Assembly: GCA_945957335.1 (NCBI GenBank)
Contig: CAMFLJ010000081.1
Coordinates: forward strand, 1 to 12,936
Origin: an uncultured Actinomycetes bacterium
GTDB lineage: Bacteria > Actinomycetota > Acidimicrobiia > Acidimicrobiales > Acidimicrobilacustridaceae
DNA: 12,936 bases
Direction of reading: 5' to 3'
Below are positions 1-6,656 of this stretch, piece by piece. Within the stretch, counting starts at the first letter, position 1. Each line of letters begins with the position of its first letter. The position numbers and the translations under genes are program-made. A model generated the notes under the pieces. The model ran no database searches. It was not told the origin of the DNA and was given only the letters and a program-made list of their open reading frames with translations.

Positions 1-1474
1 GCTCCTCCTCGGCGACGAACTCGAACTTCGAGCCGAACCCGAGGACGCTGATGAGGGTGTCGACGGCGAAGACGCCGATCAGCTTCGGGGTGACCAGGCG
101 GCGCAGGGGCGCGTGGCGGAGGTGCTCACGGATGATGGGCAGGCTGCTGCCCCGCGTGGGGTTGGTGATGACGGCGGTGCCGTCGGGGGTGATGACCCGG
201 CGCAGCTCGGACCAGTACAGCTCGCGGTCGGAGAGCGCGTAGAGCACGTTGACGCTGACGATGCGGTCGACGGAGGTGTCGGGCAGCAGGGGCAGGACGT
301 CGAGGATGTCGCCGCGGACGAGCTGCACGCCGGGGCGGTCGGCGAGCTTCGACCGGGCCACCTCGAGCATGCTCGGCGACGAGTCGATGCCGATCACGTC
401 GAGGGTGGGGTGGTGGTCGGTGGCCGTGACGATGAGGTTGCCGGTGCCGCACCCGGTGTCGAGCAGCGTGCCGGCGTCGGGCAGGTCGGCCCGGTCGGCC
501 ACGAGGTCGACGAGGTTGCGGTAGGGCCAGAACGACAGCAGGCCGTCGTAGACGTGGCTGTAGAGGTCCCACAGGACGGTGCTGACCCGGCTGGGTGGCA
601 CCTCCGGGACCTTGGGCGCCACCACGGTGACCGCGGCGGGCTCGGTGCGCAGGTCGATGGTGACGTCGGGGCCGGCGGCGAGCACCGGGGGAGCGATCGG
701 GGCCGGTGCGGGGGCCCGCACCGCCATGAGGGCCTCGGCGGGGGTCGAGGTGGCGAGGATCGCCTGGCTGAACGGCGTGAGCATGTCGACCTGGGTGCGC
801 TCGAGCATGAACTCGACCAGCTCGGCGCGCCGGACGCGGGCGGCGTCGCTCAGCTCGGCCTCGGGGGCGATGAGGCGGTCGAAGCCCTCGGGCACGCGCA
901 GGTGCATGGGGACGACCATGCTGCCGAGCAGCTCGGTGGGGTTGCCGGCGACCTGGATCGACTCGCCGTAGAGCCACGTGAGCTTGCGGCTGAGGTTGAG
1001 GTCGCAGGCCATCAGCCAGTGGCGGTGCCCGATCCGGACCGAGTGGCCCCACATCTCGCGGTAGAGGTGGAGGGTGGCGGTGGGGTTCGCGCCGAACGCC
1101 TTGGCCAGGCCGGAGATCTCGACGACGGTGCCGTGGGGCGACGCCTCGAGCTCGGCCCGGATCTCGGGGTCGACGTCGCACTCGGCGAGGGTCTGCAGCG
1201 AGGCGGCGCCGAGGTTGCCGGCGTCGAGCATGCGCCCGGCGACGCACAGGCCGGCCTCGGGGTGCTCGGTGTCGTGGACGCCGAAGTAGATCGCCATCGG
1301 GTGCCAGCGGTCGTAGTCCTCGTTGAAGGTGCCGTGGTCGGTCAGGTCGATCGGACCGGCCCAGCCCTTCTCCTGGTACACGTGGGCGTGCAGCCGGCGG
1401 GCCTGCTCGATCTCGTCGGGGTCGACGAGGAGCGAGGCGACGAAGCGGGCGCTGTCGGTGGAGATCAGCTTCAT
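1..1474 (-). CDS. Fusion protein: autoinducer-synthase/FeeM-like N-acyltransferase plus SAM-dependent methyltransferase (C-terminus beyond window)
   Basis: The reading frame starts with ATG at 1474 and runs off the left edge after 491 codons, so the C-terminus is missing. Residues about 1-230 resemble the GNAT-like fold of LuxI autoinducer synthases and FeeM-type N-acyl amino acid synthases. Visible hallmarks are a VAGRML stretch near residue 80 and VVEISGLAK with E119, in the place of the E-(I/L)-S-R motif of LuxI; the usual Arg is Gly122 here. A low-complexity Ala/Pro linker follows (about 240-290). Residues about 310 onward are a class I methyltransferase: motif I LLDTGCGTGN (D339, G341, G343, G345) and the acidic residue D364 of IDSSPSML that normally holds the SAM ribose. 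Family knowledge suggests transfer of an acyl group to a small amine followed by methylation, or two steps on one lipid; the substrate is inference. The ribosome binding site is weak (GGTGG about 8 bases before ATG). No LuxR-type regulator is visible nearby. An ordinary GNAT enzyme is the alternative for the N-terminal part. Confidence 0.85.
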   Translation of the reverse strand, partial: MKLISTDSARFVASLLVDPDEIEQARRLHAHVYQEKGWAGPIDLTDHGTFNEDYDRWHPMAIYFGVHDTEHPEAGLCVAGRMLDAGNLGAASLQTLAECDVDPEIRAELEASPHGTVVEISGLAKAFGANPTATLHLYREMWGHSVRIGHRHWLMACDLNLSRKLTWLYGESIQVAGNPTELLGSMVVPMHLRVPEGFDRLIAPEAELSDAARVRRAELVEFMLERTQVDMLTPFSQAILATSTPAEALMAVRAPAPAPIAPPVLAAGPDVTIDLRTEPAAVTVVAPKVPEVPPSRVSTVLWDLYSHVYDGLLSFWPYRNLVDLVADRADLPDAGTLLDTGCGTGNLIVTATDHHPTLDVIGIDSSPSMLEVARSKLADRPGVQLVRGDILDVLPLLPDTSVDRIVSVNVLYALSDRELYWSELRRVITPDGTAVITNPTRGSSLPIIREHLRHAPLRRLVTPKLIGVFAVDTLISVLGFGSKFEFVAEEE

Positions 1475-1576
1475 GCCTGCCACCGGGCGCGAGCCGCCAG
1501 GCTGGTGCCGGCACGGCCGCGGGAGGCCGCGGTCGCTGAGGTCCTCGCGTCCAGCATCGGGGCTCTCACCTCTTCC

Positions 1577-1611
1577 TGGCGTTGCCGTCACCCCTGCATG
1601 GCGTTGCAGGG
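1577..1611. repeat. Overlapping 9-bp direct repeat and 7-bp inverted repeat upstream of the acyltransferase-methyltransferase gene
   Basis: TGGCGTTGC occurs at 1577-1585 and again at 1599-1607, 22 bases apart. Interleaved with it, CCCTGCA (1592-1598) and TGCAGGG (1605-1611) form an inverted repeat with a 6-base loop. This lies in the gap between the minus-strand membrane protein gene and the start of the minus-strand fusion gene, in what is probably the 5' leader or promoter of the latter. It could be a protein-binding site or an RNA hairpin; the sequence alone does not decide. Confidence 0.4.
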
Positions 1612-1641
1612 TGAGACAGTATCCCCTCGCTGCGTGGCCGG

Positions 1642-1657
1642 GTGGTGGATCCACCAC
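1642..1657. promoter_or_regulatory. 16-bp perfect palindrome, candidate operator of the fusion gene
   Basis: GTGGTGGATCCACCAC reads identically on both strands. On the minus strand it lies about 170 bases upstream of the ATG at 1474. A GATACT sequence on the minus strand (1623-1618) could be a -10 hexamer, which would put the palindrome over the -35 region and centre it near -40. That is the position at which LuxR-type activators usually bind, but the -10 assignment is tentative and the palindrome does not match a known box. The rest of the gap 1475-1738 shows no coding sequence; it also holds a GC-rich duplicated GGCCGCGG at 1515-1522 and 1525-1532. Confidence 0.45.
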
Positions 1658-1725
1658 GAACCGCGCGTATCAGGCCGATGACCACGCCTCGTGCCCGCAC
1701 CACGGCGCGGCGGAGGCTCGGCCGA

Positions 1726-1738
1726 GCGGTCGGACCGC
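1726..1738 (-). terminator. Short GC hairpin directly after the membrane protein stop codon
   Basis: GCGGT (1726-1730) and ACCGC (1734-1738) pair around a 3-base loop and abut the TAG stop at 1741-1739. A second small palindrome, GCTCGGCCGAGC (1716-1727), follows in the direction of transcription. There is no U-tract, so this is at most a weak or Rho-assisted terminator. Confidence 0.3.
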
Positions 1739-3640
1739 CTAGTTGGCGCCGGCCGAGGTGACCCACGGGGGCTGCGGGTCGTTCGGGTCGGTGGGCGGCC
1801 CGATGTAGATCGCCACGGGATCGCCCATGCGGCGCACCGCCTCGATCCGGGTGAGGAGGTCCTGGTCGACCCCGGGCAGGTCGGCGCCCTCGGAGTCGAC
1901 CCCGCCGCCGCCGGTGCGCAGGGCCTGGGCGAGGTCCGGTCGCCCGGCCGCGGTGAGCTGCTCGGCCAGCACGGCCTCGTCGGCCAGGTAGGCGATGCGG
2001 TCGGGCGGCTCGAGCGGGTCCCAGCCGGCCACCCGGGTGACCTCGGGTCGGTCCATCCACTCGGTCGCGGCGTCGGCGCTGACCACCCACACCGTGGCCA
2101 CCGGCGGGCGCTCGTCGGTCGAGCGCTCGGCGCCGAACCGGAAGGCGTCGCGGGGAGGCGCGGCGATCTCGATGCCGTTGCGCTCGAGCTCGAGGCGGAC
2201 CGCGTCGGCGGTCGTGCCCCACACCGAGCCGGTGGCCACGACGAGCACCGGGCCGCTGCCGCGCAGAGCCGCGACGGTGGGGTCGAGGAGGTGGCCGAGG
2301 ACCTCGGTGGCGGACGGGTCGGGGGTCGTGGCGTCGTCGACGGCGCCGGCGGTGCGGAACGACGCGGCCAGCACCACGACGACGAGCAGCGGCGCCACGA
2401 GCCACGGTGCGGCCCGGCGGGCCGGGCGGGGCAGGCGCGCCCAGTGGGTGACGGCGACGCTGAGCGACCACAGCGTGGAGAGCCACCACAGGCAGGCGAT
2501 GACCCACCACCAGCGCACGAGGTAGGCGAACACGGGGCCGGTGATGCGGCTGGTGGCGACGAGGCCCGAGAGGGCGAGCGTGCCGGTGAGGAGCTGGAAG
2601 CGGACGGCGGCCCACTGGCGGGCCTTCGCGGCGGCGAGCATGGCCATGCCGAAGGCGGCCACCGGCACCAGGAGCGCGCCGGCGTCGCCGCCGAGGATCG
2701 CGCCGTCGGGACCGTTCTCCTCCTTGTCGCCGAGCCACGGGGCGTCGGGGATCGCGAGGTGGCGGGCGGCCTGGTCGACGGCGGTGCCGGTGCCCGCGGG
2801 CTGGTCCTGGCTGTCGAGGAAGTAGCGCGCGATCTCGGTGAGGTTGCCGCTGCCGGCGACCTCGTCGATCACGACCGGCGCCCACGCCACGACCACGATG
2901 CCGACGGTGAGGCCGACGAGCAGCCGTCGGGCCCGTTGCGACTCGGGGAGGATCGGGACGAGAGCCCGGCGTCGGGCGGCGATGGCGGCGGCGGCCAGCC
3001 CGACGGCGCCGACCATGACGGCGTACCCGACGTGGCTCTGGACGAGGAACGAGCCCACGCCGATGAGCGCCGGCCAGGCCCAGCGGTCGCCCTCGGCGGC
3101 CGACCAGGCCAGGAAGGTGAACAGGGCGAGGGGCAGGATCGTGACGTAGGGGTTCCACGGGTCGCGCAGCAGTGCGGGGCCGATCGAGTGGGAGAGCACG
3201 GCGAGGGCGGCGCCGGTGCCGAGCAGCAGCGGCAGGCCGCCGCGCCGCCACGCCAGGTAGAGGCAGAGCGCCACCGCCGCGGCGTTGACGAGGGCGGTGG
3301 CGGCGAGGAGGGCCACGGGCCGCCCGCCGAGCAGGTGGTAGGGGCCGGCGAGGACCCAGTAGAGGAGGGGGCCCGGGTGGTTCCACCCGAAGCGCGAGTA
3401 GGGGCCCACGAAAGGAGTGAGCCGACCGACGTCGTCGACGCGCAGGTTGAGCACGGCCCAGTCGCCCGTGGGGCGCCACTGCTGGTCGAGCGCGGCGCGC
3501 CCCGCGGCCAGGATCGGCCAGGTCACCACCGCGACCACGAGGGCGCCGAGCGCGATCGTGAGGCGCGACCGGAGGCGGTCGTCGCCGGGGCCACCATGAG
3601 CGTCGAGCTCCGGTGCGACGGTCGTGATCTCGTGGGCCAT
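1739..3640 (-). CDS. Polytopic membrane protein, GT-C glycosyltransferase-like
   Basis: The 633-residue product has about eleven hydrophobic segments between residues 27 and 428, then a soluble C-terminal region of about 200 residues. TM1 spans about 27-47. The first extracytoplasmic loop carries an Asp pair (D69-D70) and, further on, a WNHPGP motif (86-91) followed by aromatic residues at the next membrane segment. An acidic residue in this loop is the catalytic hallmark of GT-C enzymes, which use polyprenyl-phosphate sugars outside the membrane to modify lipids, glycans or proteins. The family is inferred from topology and loop motifs; donor and acceptor are unknown. ATG at 3640 gives a cytoplasmic N-terminus of 26 residues. 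No clear ribosome binding site precedes it. A SigB/SigF-type promoter match lies about 170 bases upstream. It could instead be a general membrane protein without transferase activity. Confidence 0.85.
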   Translation of the reverse strand: MAHEITTVAPELDAHGGPGDDRLRSRLTIALGALVVAVVTWPILAAGRAALDQQWRPTGDWAVLNLRVDDVGRLTPFVGPYSRFGWNHPGPLLYWVLAGPYHLLGGRPVALLAATALVNAAAVALCLYLAWRRGGLPLLLGTGAALAVLSHSIGPALLRDPWNPYVTILPLALFTFLAWSAAEGDRWAWPALIGVGSFLVQSHVGYAVMVGAVGLAAAAIAARRRALVPILPESQRARRLLVGLTVGIVVVAWAPVVIDEVAGSGNLTEIARYFLDSQDQPAGTGTAVDQAARHLAIPDAPWLGDKEENGPDGAILGGDAGALLVPVAAFGMAMLAAAKARQWAAVRFQLLTGTLALSGLVATSRITGPVFAYLVRWWWVIACLWWLSTLWSLSVAVTHWARLPRPARRAAPWLVAPLLVVVVLAASFRTAGAVDDATTPDPSATEVLGHLLDPTVAALRGSGPVLVVATGSVWGTTADAVRLELERNGIEIAAPPRDAFRFGAERSTDERPPVATVWVVSADAATEWMDRPEVTRVAGWDPLEPPDRIAYLADEAVLAEQLTAAGRPDLAQALRTGGGGVDSEGADLPGVDQDLLTRIEAVRRMGDPVAIYIGPPTDPNDPQPPWVTSAGAN

Positions 3641-3807
3641 GAGGGGGGTGCCGGCCCCACCGGGCCGACGCGGTGAGGCTACCGGAGGGCCTGACGGCGG
3701 CCCGGGCAGCCCCGGCCGCGACCGCCTCCACGACAGGGGCGGTCCGCCCTGCGCAACGCCACCACCACCCGTTCGGTGTCGGGCAGGACGAACCGCCGTC
3801 CGGATGA

Positions 3808-3834
3808 CTACCCCCCACCGGGGCCGGCCAGACC
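3808..3834 (-). promoter_or_regulatory. Candidate SigB/SigF-type promoter toward the GT-C-like membrane protein
   Basis: On the minus strand GGTCTG (3834-3829), 15 bases, then GGGTAG (3813-3808). The same GGTCTG-15-GGGTAG arrangement precedes the Rho_N-like gene at 6538-6564. Mycobacterial SigF and Streptomyces SigB promoters have a GGTTT/GTTT-like -35 and a GGGTA -10. Transcription would begin near 3801, leaving a leader of about 160 bases before the ATG at 3640, which is long. The divergent gap 3641-3924 contains this promoter, the opposing one at 3870-3897 and no convincing gene. Confidence 0.5.
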
Positions 3835-3869
3835 ACCTCCGTCACGAGCTTGTCGAACCACCTCCATGC

Positions 3870-3897
3870 GGTTCGCCGAACGACCCCGCCGGGGTAG
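3870..3897 (+). promoter_or_regulatory. Candidate SigB/SigF-type promoter of the CinA-like gene run
   Basis: GGTTCG (3870-3875), 16 bases, then GGGTAG (3892-3897). A start near 3904 would give a leader of about 20 bases containing the AGGAGG at 3911-3916, so the geometry fits the ATG at 3925 well. It sits back to back with the minus-strand match at 3808-3834. Confidence 0.55.
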
Positions 3898-3924
3898 GGA
3901 GCCGGTGTCGAGGAGGGGGATGTC

Positions 3925-4665
3925 ATGGCAGTCATCGAGAACGGCGCAGTCGAGCCCGCGGTCGAGCACGCGAGGGTGCTCGTCACCTGGGGACCGGACG
4001 ACGAGGAGCTGGCGCGCCGCCTCGCCCAGCTTCGCCTGGCCGAGGTCGGGGTCCGCGTCGAGGTCGTGGGCGGCGCCGGCCCCGAGGCGCGGGTGCGCCT
4101 CGTGGCCGATGACGTCGACCGCCTCGACTGGGTCGTGGGCCTGGTGCGGGCCGGCCTCGGCGACGCGGTGGTCGGCGAGGACGGAGCGACCCTCGAGGGC
4201 GTGGTGGTCGAGCTGCTGGCCCGTCAGGGCCTGTGCCTCGCCGTCGCCGAGTCGCTGACCAGCGGGCTGCTGGGGGCACGGCTGAGTGAGCCGCCCGGTG
4301 CCTCAGCGGTGTTCCGCGGTGGGGTCGTCGCCTACGCCGCCGAGGTGAAGCACGACGTGCTCGACGTGCGCGACGGGCCGGTGGTCGCGGCCGAGGCGGC
4401 GGTCGAGATGGCCGAGGGCGTGGCCCGGCTCCTCGGGGCCGAGGTGGCGGTGGCGCTCACCGGGGTCGCCGGCCCGGACGAGATGGAGGGGTGCCCCGTC
4501 GGCACCGTCTTCCTGGGGTCGTGGATCGACGGCGACTCACGCGTCGTCGAGCTCCACCTCGGCGGCGACCGCGAGCGCATCCGGGCCGATGCCGCGGGCC
4601 ACGCCCTCGACCACCTCCGTCACCGGCTGCTGGCCCGCGAGCGCTCGGCGGGCGCGCACATCTGA
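3925..4665 (+). CDS. CinA-type protein without MoCF domain: KH-like domain plus nicotinamide-nucleotide amidase-like domain
   Basis: The 246-residue product aligns by eye with the middle and C-terminal parts of CinA. Residues about 17-98 resemble the KH-type linker domain of full-length CinA (TWG..DEELARRL, then ...GLGDAVVGEDG.TLE), and about 99-245 the CinA C-terminal domain (PncC), which deamidates nicotinamide mononucleotide in pyridine-nucleotide salvage. Conserved features are AES110 with T112, the VVAY137...K142 segment, the ALTGVAGP block (177-184) and GDR near the end. The usual AESCTGG reads AESLTSG, and the glycines that usually follow TGIAGP are absent (GPDE). The N-terminal MoCF domain of full-length CinA (about 170 residues, ADP-ribose pyrophosphatase) is missing, and the start is fixed by AGGAGG at 3911-3916, eight bases before ATG. 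Activity with the altered motifs is uncertain. It leads a co-directional run with the next two genes. Confidence 0.88.
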   Translation: MAVIENGAVEPAVEHARVLVTWGPDDEELARRLAQLRLAEVGVRVEVVGGAGPEARVRLVADDVDRLDWVVGLVRAGLGDAVVGEDGATLEGVVVELLARQGLCLAVAESLTSGLLGARLSEPPGASAVFRGGVVAYAAEVKHDVLDVRDGPVVAAEAAVEMAEGVARLLGAEVAVALTGVAGPDEMEGCPVGTVFLGSWIDGDSRVVELHLGGDRERIRADAAGHALDHLRHRLLARERSAGAHI

Positions 4666-4744
4666 TCGGCGGCGGCCGGGCCCGGTTCTGCGCGCGGCGG
4701 TCACGAGGGAAGAGACCCCTTGACGTCGACGAGTGGAGGTACCG

Positions 4745-5308
4745 ATGGCCGGACGACTGGAGGGGCGACGGATCGCCTTCCTCACCGCGAACGAGGGTGT
4801 CGAGCAGGTCGAGCTCACCGCGCCATGGGATGCGGTCCGGGCGGAGGGCGGCGAGCCCGTCCTCATCGCCCCGGAGGTCGGAGAGGTCCAGGCGTTCAAC
4901 CACCTCGACCGCGGTGACGTGTTCACCGCGGACGTGGCCGTCGCCGACGCCGATCCCGACGGGTTCGACGCCCTGGTCCTGCCGGGTGGCGTCGCCAACC
5001 CCGACCAGCTCCGGACGAACCCGAAGGCGGTGCACTTCGTGCGCCAGTTCGCCGAGACGGGCCGCACCGTTGCGGTGATCTGCCACGGCCCGTGGACGAT
5101 GATCGACGCCGGCGTGGTCGACGGCCGCCACCTCACCTCGTGGCCGAGCGTGCGCACCGACCTCGTGCGGGCCGGAGCGAAGTGGAGTGACGAGCCGGTC
5201 GTGGTCGACGGCAACTTCGTGTCGAGCCGTCGGCCCGACGACCTTCCCGTGTTCTGCGGCGCGTTGGTCGACTCCGTGGCATCGGCCACGCCCGTCGCCG
5301 GGCATTGA
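4745..5308 (+). CDS. DJ-1/PfpI family protein (type 1 glutamine amidotransferase-like, putative deglycase/protease class)
   Basis: The 187-residue product matches the PfpI/YhbO/YraA group in length and order. The nucleophile elbow VICHGPW holds Cys113 and His114, and Glu20 in NEGVEQVEL matches the Glu that pairs with the Cys in this family. Members are cytoplasmic stress proteins variously reported as proteases, glyoxalases or protein deglycases; which activity applies here cannot be told. ATG at 4745 is preferred because GGAGG (4735-4739) precedes it by five bases; an in-frame GTG at 4733 would bury that site. The gene lies 79 bases after the CinA-like gene and 26 bases before the hydrolase, so co-transcription is plausible. 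In several actinobacteria PfpI-type genes belong to the general stress response, which fits the promoter upstream of the run. Confidence 0.92.
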   Translation: MAGRLEGRRIAFLTANEGVEQVELTAPWDAVRAEGGEPVLIAPEVGEVQAFNHLDRGDVFTADVAVADADPDGFDALVLPGGVANPDQLRTNPKAVHFVRQFAETGRTVAVICHGPWTMIDAGVVDGRHLTSWPSVRTDLVRAGAKWSDEPVVVDGNFVSSRRPDDLPVFCGALVDSVASATPVAGH

Positions 5309-5334
5309 GGGCGCCGGTGGGCGAGGATGGGGGC

Positions 5335-6204
5335 ATGGCCCCCGCCCCCGAGACCACCGACGACGGTGGCGAGGGCGCGCCCGAGGGGTCCCTCGCCGTC
5401 CACGACCGGGGTCAGGGCTTCCCGGTCGTGTTCCTCCACGGCCAGCCCGGGGGCGCCGAGGTCTGGGACTCCGTGCAGTCGCTGCTCACCGGCACCGGCC
5501 TGCGCACGCTCGCCATCGACCGCCCCGGCTACGGCGCCACGTCGCTCGACGCCGGGGGCTTCCGCCACAACGCGGAGGTCCTCACCCAGGTGCTCGTCGG
5601 CCTCGGCCGGCCGGCCGTCGTGGTGGCCCACAGCTGGGCCGCCGGCCCCGCGCTCATCGTCGCCCGCCGCACTCCCGAGCTGGTGTCCGGCCTGGTGCTG
5701 TGCGCCCCGGTCGGCGACCCCGGGTCGGTCACCCTCCTCGACCGGTGGCTGGCCACCAGCTGGTTCGGTCGGTTCGTGCTGAGCTCCAGCCTCGCCGTCG
5801 GGGCCTGGCTCGTGCACCGCCCGGGTGGGGAGCACCTGCTCTCCGCCGCCGGGCTCGGCCACCTGCGCCCGCCCGAGGCTCGCACCGCCACCCGCCCCGC
5901 GCTCGATCGGCGCGCCCGTCGCGCTGCGGTGGTCGAGCAGCTCGCCCTGGTCGAGGAGCTGGTCGAGGTCCGCCGTGCCGCGCGGGGCGTGCACACCCCC
6001 ACGATCGTGCTGGGCGGTGCCTCCGACAGCATCGTGCGGCCCTCGGCGGTCAAGGGCCTGGCCCGGGCCATCCCGAAGGCCCGCCTGCGCATGCTCGAAG
6101 GTGGCCACCTGATCCCGGTCGAGCACGCCGTGGCCGTGGCCGACGCCGTGCTCAGCCTGGTCGCCACCGCCCGGGGCGGGCGCCGGCCCGCCGTCGCCGG
6201 CTGA
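5335..6204 (+). CDS. Alpha/beta hydrolase fold protein
   Basis: The 289-residue product has the full alpha/beta hydrolase motif set: oxyanion-hole segment HGQPGG (35-40), DRPGYG after strand 4, nucleophile elbow AHSWA with Ser100, Asp231 in GGASDS and His258 in EGGH. A helical cap lies at about 130-205. The elbow has Ala at both positions that are normally Gly (A-H-S-W-A rather than G-x-S-x-G), a tolerated but less common form. Substrate is not predictable; esterase, lipase or haloalkane/epoxide hydrolase-like chemistry is possible. No signal peptide is seen. ATG at 5335 follows a GAGG at 5323-5326; an in-frame GTG at 5317 is a possible longer start. It is the third gene of the co-directional run and is followed by a strong hairpin at 6281-6304. 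Confidence 0.9.
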   Translation: MAPAPETTDDGGEGAPEGSLAVHDRGQGFPVVFLHGQPGGAEVWDSVQSLLTGTGLRTLAIDRPGYGATSLDAGGFRHNAEVLTQVLVGLGRPAVVVAHSWAAGPALIVARRTPELVSGLVLCAPVGDPGSVTLLDRWLATSWFGRFVLSSSLAVGAWLVHRPGGEHLLSAAGLGHLRPPEARTATRPALDRRARRAAVVEQLALVEELVEVRRAARGVHTPTIVLGGASDSIVRPSAVKGLARAIPKARLRMLEGGHLIPVEHAVAVADAVLSLVATARGGRRPAVAG

Positions 6205-6280
6205 CCCCGGCACGGGCTGCAGACGGGGAGACCGTCCCCGACGTCCCTCGTGCCGAACGGCCTCCTGCCGAGACGCGCCA

Positions 6281-6304
6281 CGGCCGGCCCCGGAGGGCCG
6301 GCCG
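6281..6304. terminator. Strong 10-bp hairpin between convergent genes, probable bidirectional terminator
   Basis: CGGCCGGCCC (6281-6290) and GGGCCGGCCG (6295-6304) are perfect complements around the 4-base loop CGGA. It lies between the stop of the plus-strand hydrolase (6204) and the stop of the minus-strand Rho_N-like gene (6332), where a shared terminator is expected. No U-tract follows on either strand, as is usual in high-GC actinobacteria. A weaker stem, CGGGGA/TCCCCG, lies at 6224-6240. Confidence 0.6.
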
Positions 6305-6331
6305 CGCGGTACGGGTGGTCGTGGTGCGGGG

Positions 6332-6493
6332 CTAGCGCCCGGCGAGTGCTCGTTCGAGCTCGGTCTTGGACATCTTCGACCGACCGGGGATGTTGCGCCG
6401 CTTGGCCTCGTCGTAGAGGTCGTCGTACGTGCGGCCTTCGTCGGTGTGACTTCCGTTGGTGCGGCGATCGCCGAGCGCGGTGCCTCGGGGCAT
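6332..6493 (-). CDS. Small Rho_N/SAP-like basic protein (often annotated plasmid stabilization protein)
   Basis: The 53-residue product ends in a conserved helical module, residues about 23-52: Tyr-Asp-x-Leu-Tyr-Asp-Glu-Ala-Lys-Arg-Arg, then GRSKMSKTELERAL. This is the Rho termination factor N-terminal/SAP-like fold seen in many short actinobacterial proteins; such modules bind nucleic acid in Rho. The first 20 residues look disordered. The start is well supported: AGGAGG (minus strand, 6505-6500) stands six bases before the ATG at 6493. A SigB/SigF-type promoter match lies 45 bases upstream. Longer frames upstream would ignore both signals. A role as a stress-induced nucleic acid-binding peptide is inference. 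Confidence 0.85.
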   Translation of the reverse strand: MPRGTALGDRRTNGSHTDEGRTYDDLYDEAKRRNIPGRSKMSKTELERALAGR

Positions 6494-6537
6494 CGGGTCC
6501 CTCCTCGGGTGTGGTGCGTGGCAGGTTCCCCGTCCCC

Positions 6538-6564
6538 CTACCCGGCACCGCCCCGGCGCAGACC
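6538..6564 (-). promoter_or_regulatory. Candidate SigB/SigF-type promoter of the Rho_N-like gene
   Basis: On the minus strand GGTCTG (6564-6559), 15 bases, then GGGTAG (6543-6538). A start near 6531 gives a leader of about 38 bases that includes the AGGAGG at 6505-6500. Its -35 is identical to that of the minus-strand promoter at 3808-3834. Confidence 0.6.
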
Positions 6565-6565
6565 A

Positions 6566-6591
6566 CCGAACTTCGGAGATCCGACGTCGGA
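6566..6591. promoter_or_regulatory. Two adjacent palindromes between divergent promoters, candidate operator
   Basis: CCGAACTTCGG (6566-6576, five-base arms around a central C) is followed three bases later by TCCGACGTCGGA (6580-6591, perfect 12-bp palindrome). Together they fill the space between the minus-strand -35 (6559-6564) and the plus-strand -35 candidate (6592-6597). A dimeric regulator bound here would touch both promoters. Which protein would bind is unknown. Confidence 0.5.
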
Positions 6592-6618
6592 GGTTCTGGG
6601 CCGGGCCGCCGGGGGAAG
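6592..6618 (+). promoter_or_regulatory. Possible variant SigB/SigF-type promoter of the FAD oxidoreductase gene
   Basis: GGTTCT (6592-6597), 15 bases, then GGGAAG (6613-6618). The spacing equals that of the better matches in this window, but the -10 has A where the consensus has T. A start near 6625 would leave a leader of about 32 bases with the GGGAGG ribosome binding site at 6645-6650. Confidence 0.35.
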
Positions 6619-6656
6619 GGATCGCCACGCCGGTGGCGCCGGCCGGGAGGACGGAC

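Noticed and set aside
113..1681. Long plus-strand open frame opposite the acyltransferase-methyltransferase gene
   Set aside because: Its product is a monotonous Gly/Ala/Val/Glu/Asp sequence without motifs, as expected from the antisense of GC-rich codons; the minus-strand frame shows two recognisable domains.
1566..3986. 806-codon minus-strand frame and 661-codon plus-strand frame overlapping the membrane protein gene
   Set aside because: Both are Arg/Pro/Gly-rich shadows; the frame at 1739-3640 has membrane segments and GT-C-like loop motifs.
4720..4725. TTGACG resembling a housekeeping -35 before the PfpI-family gene
   Set aside because: Only 19 bases separate it from the ATG at 4745, so a matching -10 would fall on the start codon and the transcript would lack the ribosome binding site.
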